Assembly (NCBI GenBank): GCA_035403355.1
Contig: DAONFA010000006.1
Coordinates: 8,994-72,993, forward strand
Direction of reading: 5' to 3'
Source of the DNA: Candidatus Cloacimonas sp.
GTDB lineage: Bacteria > Cloacimonadota > Cloacimonadia > Cloacimonadales > Cloacimonadaceae
DNA length: 64,000 nt
The translations under genes were made by a program, and so were the position numbers. Shown piece by piece: positions 60,520 through 64,000 of this stretch; the stretch's first letter is position 1, and each line of letters opens with the position of its first letter. The notes under the pieces are model-generated. The model was not told the DNA's origin. It was given only the letters and a program-made list of their open reading frames with translations, and did not search any database.

Positions 60520-62724
60520 GTGAAAAAAGCATTTGTAATCCTGGTTCTGCTATTAACGCTAACTTTGCTGTTTGCTCTTCCTGCAGAACTTTCCCGAACC
60601 GGAAATCCGGAACTTTATAAAGAACTCTCCCGCAAGGCAAAGAAAAATCTGGAACTTTTGCCTGCGGAGCAAAAACAGCAATATAAAGAATTGCTGAAAC
60701 AATATCCTGATATCTTGATGAACTATTTGCTTGCCTACGAAAGCAATAGTAATCTGGCTGCAGGCAATCCGGAAGATGTAAAAAGCAATTATCTGGCAAT
60801 CTGTGCTTTGCTGAATAAAAAAGGTCTGAGGTATCCTGTTGATTTTTTCCTTTCCTATATAGCCAAGCAAACCGTTTCCGATGAACCCCTAACGGCATAT
60901 CGGGAACAATTATTAAAAGATGGGCTGCAGAATATTATCAATATAAGCAATACCGATCTGGAAATGTTTCGTTCCATTACTCTCTGGTGTGTTTCCAGAA
61001 TTCAATTTCAACAGACCTCAGGGCGCGATCAAAGTCCCCTGGATATAGTGCAAAATTCCTTAATCGGACGCTGTGAAGAAATGCAGATTTTACTTGTTTC
61101 CGCCTGCAGAACAATTGGGCTTCCTGCTCGTCCTGCATATACACCCTGGTGGGCTCATAGAGATAATAATCATGCCTGGACGGAAATCTATTTGGACGGC
61201 AAATGGCATTATACCGGCGATATGGATATGGCTTGGTTTCCTGATAATGCCTGGTTTAGCGATTTGGTGGATAAAACAGCCCTGATTTTGGCAGATGGAA
61301 CTTTAACTTCCCGCAATGATGAAGTGTTGCTGAAAGGTAAATATGAAACCCTAATCAATTCCACAGCAAATTATACAAAAGAGCGAAGCCGGAAAGTGAA
61401 AATTAAAGTGACGGATGCTAATAATAAACCAATACCGGATGCCAATGTAATTCCAATGGTCTTCAACTGGGGTTCTTTAAGGTCGTTGATTAATTTAACT
61501 ACCGATAAAAATGGTTATCTGGAATTTACTACCGGTAGAGGTAGTTTTTATCTTTCGGTTTATGCTCAAGACGGTAAAGCTCTCGTTTTAATTCCTTCCA
61601 ATGAGGAAAAAACGATAGAAATGACAATTAGTATAAATAACAACGACTTTTCAGGCGGTTGGGATACTTTGGAATATCCTGAAGTTCCAGGAGAAAGCAA
61701 AACTCAACCTGCAGAATATATCAATGCGGTAAATTTGGAAAAACAACTCTGGCAGGAAAAACAAACCGCTTTTGAAAATGCTGCCCGGAATACTAAGATT
61801 ACGGACGATTCCCTGGCAATCAATGTGGCTCTTGCCTGCCGGGGAAATTATGCCTCTTTTTGGGAATTTTATCAGCGCAATCCCAATCCGGACAGTAAAT
61901 TTTTAACCTTTCTATTGGACGGTGACCCCAAACTTCTATGGCAGGCAACTGCAGAACAGTTGGAAGCCCTTTACGAGAACTGGATAAGATTGGATGAACC
62001 GGAAACGGATGAAGAAAAAGTGATGAGCTTATTTTCTCCCGTTGCATATTATGAAGACCTGCCAAAACCGATACTCTACAAAAACGGAAAAGCACAACTG
62101 TATCCGGAATCGTTTCGTTATGGCTATGCTCATTCCCGCGAAGGGGTTATCAAAGTGCTTTCCAAATTAAAACAAAAATACAACATCAAACCCCAAAAAG
62201 CATTAAGCGGTCTTCCGCCTCTGCATATTTTAATTCAGCAGAAGAATTTAACTGCTACTCAATATAAAATAATGGCTGTTTATTTGCTTCGGGCTAATGC
62301 TTATCCTACAGAATTTGTCCGTATTCCGAATTTGGTTTCGGTGTTTATTGATGGTGACTGGCAATATGTGAATGTAGAAAAATGTGCCTGGGAAGATATT
62401 TCCCGAGATAACCAAAGCAAAACCTTTGAATTTACTCTGCAAATTAAAGATACTCAGGGCAATCCTATTGAGGTTGGAGAAGAACAACTTACTCTTTGCC
62501 ATTATGCCGAAGGAATTTTCTATCCTTTAAACGAAAATTTAAGGTCTTTGGGCTCGGGAAAATATAATGGTGTTTTTCCTGTTTCAGATGTCTGGCTGCA
62601 GTTTGGTTATCGGGTTTCAGACAACCAAACGAAGGTTTTTCTGCAGCCCCTGAAACCCAAAGCGGGGGATTCTCTTACCCGGGAACTGATTGCTGAGGAC
62701 TATCCGGTGGAGAAAAAAGAGTAG
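60520..62724 (+). CDS. Secreted transglutaminase-like protein
   Basis: A 734-aa exported protein with a signal peptide (MKKAFVILVLLLTLTLLFALPA). A transglutaminase-like/peptidase core lies at about 180-245: catalytic Cys in NSLIGRCEEMQILLVSACR, His in DNNHAWTEIYLDGKWHYTGD and Asp nearby. Ig-like/CarboxypepD-reg-like strands (KVTDANNKPIPDANVIPMV) and a large uncharacterised C-terminal part follow. It probably acts on peptides at the cell envelope. The start is GTG at 60520 with an AGGGG SD; the signal peptide fixes this start. It is 32 bp after lplA. Confidence 0.85.
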   Translation: MKKAFVILVLLLTLTLLFALPAELSRTGNPELYKELSRKAKKNLELLPAEQKQQYKELLKQYPDILMNYLLAYESNSNLAAGNPEDVKSNYLAICALLNKKGLRYPVDFFLSYIAKQTVSDEPLTAYREQLLKDGLQNIINISNTDLEMFRSITLWCVSRIQFQQTSGRDQSPLDIVQNSLIGRCEEMQILLVSACRTIGLPARPAYTPWWAHRDNNHAWTEIYLDGKWHYTGDMDMAWFPDNAWFSDLVDKTALILADGTLTSRNDEVLLKGKYETLINSTANYTKERSRKVKIKVTDANNKPIPDANVIPMVFNWGSLRSLINLTTDKNGYLEFTTGRGSFYLSVYAQDGKALVLIPSNEEKTIEMTISINNNDFSGGWDTLEYPEVPGESKTQPAEYINAVNLEKQLWQEKQTAFENAARNTKITDDSLAINVALACRGNYASFWEFYQRNPNPDSKFLTFLLDGDPKLLWQATAEQLEALYENWIRLDEPETDEEKVMSLFSPVAYYEDLPKPILYKNGKAQLYPESFRYGYAHSREGVIKVLSKLKQKYNIKPQKALSGLPPLHILIQQKNLTATQYKIMAVYLLRANAYPTEFVRIPNLVSVFIDGDWQYVNVEKCAWEDISRDNQSKTFEFTLQIKDTQGNPIEVGEEQLTLCHYAEGIFYPLNENLRSLGSGKYNGVFPVSDVWLQFGYRVSDNQTKVFLQPLKPKAGDSLTRELIAEDYPVEKKE

Positions 62725-62766
62725 CGCTATCAGATTGCGCTGATTTTACAGATAAGGAGATACGAT

Positions 62767-63570
62767 TTGCCAGAACTACCAGAAGTGCAAAGCATTGTTA
62801 ACGATTTGGATAAGGTGCTGAAAGGCAAAGTGATAACTGCCATTGAGAGTTACAATCCCACTACTATGATAACCGATGCATCACTTATAGAAAATCCCTT
62901 TCCTGCCAAAGTTATGGCAATTAACCGACGCGGAAAATATATTATTTTACTGCTGGAAAAGGATAATGCCCTGATTATTCATTTACGGATGACGGGTAAA
63001 TTGATTTACGCTGATAATACCTGTGCACCGTTAAAATACGAACGCACCAGAATAAAGCTGAAAAACGGGAAAGTTCTGCATTTTATAGATGTTCGCACTT
63101 TCGGAAAAATAGTCCTCTGCAACCAGGAACAAATAGATAACTATCTTCCCTCTTTAGGATTGGAACCTTTGGGCAAGGAATTTACTCTGACGGCGTTGAA
63201 AGAAAAGCTGCAAGGAAAAAAAGCACCAATTAAGATGGTTTTGCTTGACCAAAGTATCATCGCCGGATTGGGAAATATCTATGTTTGTGAAATTTTATAT
63301 CGGACAGGAATAAATCCTATAACCCCGGCAGGAAAAATCAGCCGAAAAAGAATAGGGGAAATTATTCAACAGACAAAAAAAGTGCTTACGGAAGCAATTG
63401 CAAACGGGGGAACAAGTATTTCGGATTACCGCAGAATTGATGATAAACCAGGCAGCTTTCAAAACTTTCTAAGGGTTTACCAAAAGCAGTGCTGTCCTTT
63501 AGGGCACAAGATTACGCGTATCAAACAAGGCGGACGTTCTACATTCTACTGCCCAATATGCCAAAAATAA
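62767..63570 (+). CDS. mutM: Formamidopyrimidine-DNA glycosylase
   Basis: A 267-aa base-excision glycosylase for oxidised purines. The N-terminus after Met is PELPEVQSI: Pro is the catalytic nucleophile and Glu the acid, so the TTG at 62767 (SD AAGGAG, 7 nt upstream) must be the start. It has the conserved lysine of NRRGKYI, GNIYVCEILYRTGINP, the HhH region and the C-terminal zinc finger (CCPLGHKITRIKQGGRSTFYCPICQK, Cys4-type). It is the last gene in the window. Confidence 0.97.
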   Translation: MPELPEVQSIVNDLDKVLKGKVITAIESYNPTTMITDASLIENPFPAKVMAINRRGKYIILLLEKDNALIIHLRMTGKLIYADNTCAPLKYERTRIKLKNGKVLHFIDVRTFGKIVLCNQEQIDNYLPSLGLEPLGKEFTLTALKEKLQGKKAPIKMVLLDQSIIAGLGNIYVCEILYRTGINPITPAGKISRKRIGEIIQQTKKVLTEAIANGGTSISDYRRIDDKPGSFQNFLRVYQKQCCPLGHKITRIKQGGRSTFYCPICQK

Positions 63571-63577
63571 AAAATGC

Positions 63578-63606
63578 TTGACCTGATTCTCTGTTTAGAA
63601 TATTAT
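63578..63606 (+). promoter_or_regulatory. Sigma-70-like promoter into the 3' hairpin array
   Basis: TTGACC at 63578-63583, a 17-bp spacer and TATTAT at 63601-63606. No protein gene follows within the window; the transcript would begin near 63613 and run into the hairpin array at 63634. Confidence 0.5.
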
Positions 63607-63633
63607 ATATTTAGATGAGTGGGTATGTAGATG

Positions 63634-64000
63634 AACGATGAGGACATCGTTCTACCGGAGGGTTGACCTCCTGGTCAACCACTTCTTACGCTTGTTTCGT
63701 TACTGTAAAATAAGAGATAAAGAAAAAGCCCGGTTGCAAGGGGAACGATGAGGACATCGTTCCTCCGGAGGGTTGACCTCCTGGTCAACCAAGGAAAGTT
63801 AATATTTGAACGATGAGGACATCGTTCTACCGGAGGGTTGACCTCCTGGTCAACCACTTCTTACGCTTGTTTCGTTACTGTAAAATAAGAGATAAAGAAA
63901 AAGCCCGGTTGCCAGGGGAACGATGAGGACATCGTTCTTCCGAAAAGGGGAACGATGAGGACATCGTTCTTCCGAAAAGGGGAACGATGAGGACATCGTT
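63634..64000 (+). repeat. Hairpin repeat array at the right edge
   Basis: Six copies of hairpin A (AACGATG AGGA CATCGTT); the first three are each followed by CCGGAGG and hairpin B (GGTTGACC TCCT GGTCAACC). Two long units of about 110 bp also share a tail (ACTTCTTACGCTTGTTTCG, then GTAAAATAAGAGATAAAG, AAAGCCCGGTTGC). The last three copies have the short linker CTTCCGAAAAGGGG. The array continues past the window edge. Short ATG-started frames (MNDEDIVLPEG, stop) recur but are a by-product. Confidence 0.95.

Noticed and set aside
63634..63857. Short MNDEDIVLPEG frames
   Set aside because: They arise from hairpin A plus CCGGAGGGTTGA in each unit; 11 codons, no SD.

Overview
The window looks like a piece of a Cloacimonadota (Candidatus Cloacimonas-type, WWE1) chromosome or a close relative. 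This is inferred from the AT-rich, Gram-negative-type gene set, the two large surface proteins that share a 'NYPNPFNP...' FlgD-like/type IX-style C-terminal sorting domain, an anaerobic acyl-CoA set (biotin-dependent transcarboxylase subunits, acetoacetate-type CoA transferase), and many intergenic tandem and hairpin repeats. No rRNA, tRNA or CRISPR array was found.

Layout. 1-443: start of a secreted protein that runs off the left edge. 667-2147: pyrR-pyrF with a possible leader ORF. 2252-6011: mmdA-like, a 62-aa helper subunit and a biotinylated 5S/OadA-like subunit, a likely methylmalonyl-CoA:pyruvate carboxyltransferase. 6138-7433: PcfJ-like protein. 7908-10315: two overlapping glycosyltransferases. 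10892-14681: a lipoprotein-anchored FG-GAP histidine kinase with its sigma-54 response regulator. 15691-25263 (minus strand): a membrane protein with an HTH tail, a Wzi-like barrel, a membrane-anchored small protein, a ten-unit hairpin array, then comEC, a MutS-like ATPase, a split ThrE-type exporter and an HD hydrolase. 25700-33896: YfaP-like lipoprotein, hflX, CoA transferase A/B, HD-GYP response regulator, SRAP protein and endonuclease III. 34046-43421 (minus strand): a long housekeeping operon (dapA, M16C peptidase, rsgA, nadK, recN, DUF4349, NfeD) plus a DUF2809 membrane protein.

43639-54557 is the accessory region. An eroded defence-type island (RhuM, N-terminal stub of an SNF2 helicase, a broken ORF) is followed by a module with a divergent ABC exporter, two giant parallel beta-helix surface proteins, two tiny secreted proteins and a sigma-70-like regulator with a long C-terminal extension. 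The module carries direct repeats at both ends, and the ABC exporter appears to have landed inside a third beta-helix paralogue, whose two pieces remain on either side.

55316-63570: ABC-F ATPase, a 291-bp tandem repeat, a zinc-finger/PRiA4b-type protein, a GerW/YtfJ homologue, lipoate ligase, a transglutaminase-like secreted protein and mutM. The window ends in a hairpin array preceded by a good sigma-70-like promoter.

The most unusual signals are non-coding. One is a dispersed two-hairpin repeat whose loops (AGGA and TCCT) are complementary to each other. The other is a set of three unrelated short tandem arrays that each include the stop codon of the neighbouring gene. Neither was tested computationally; everything here was read by eye.
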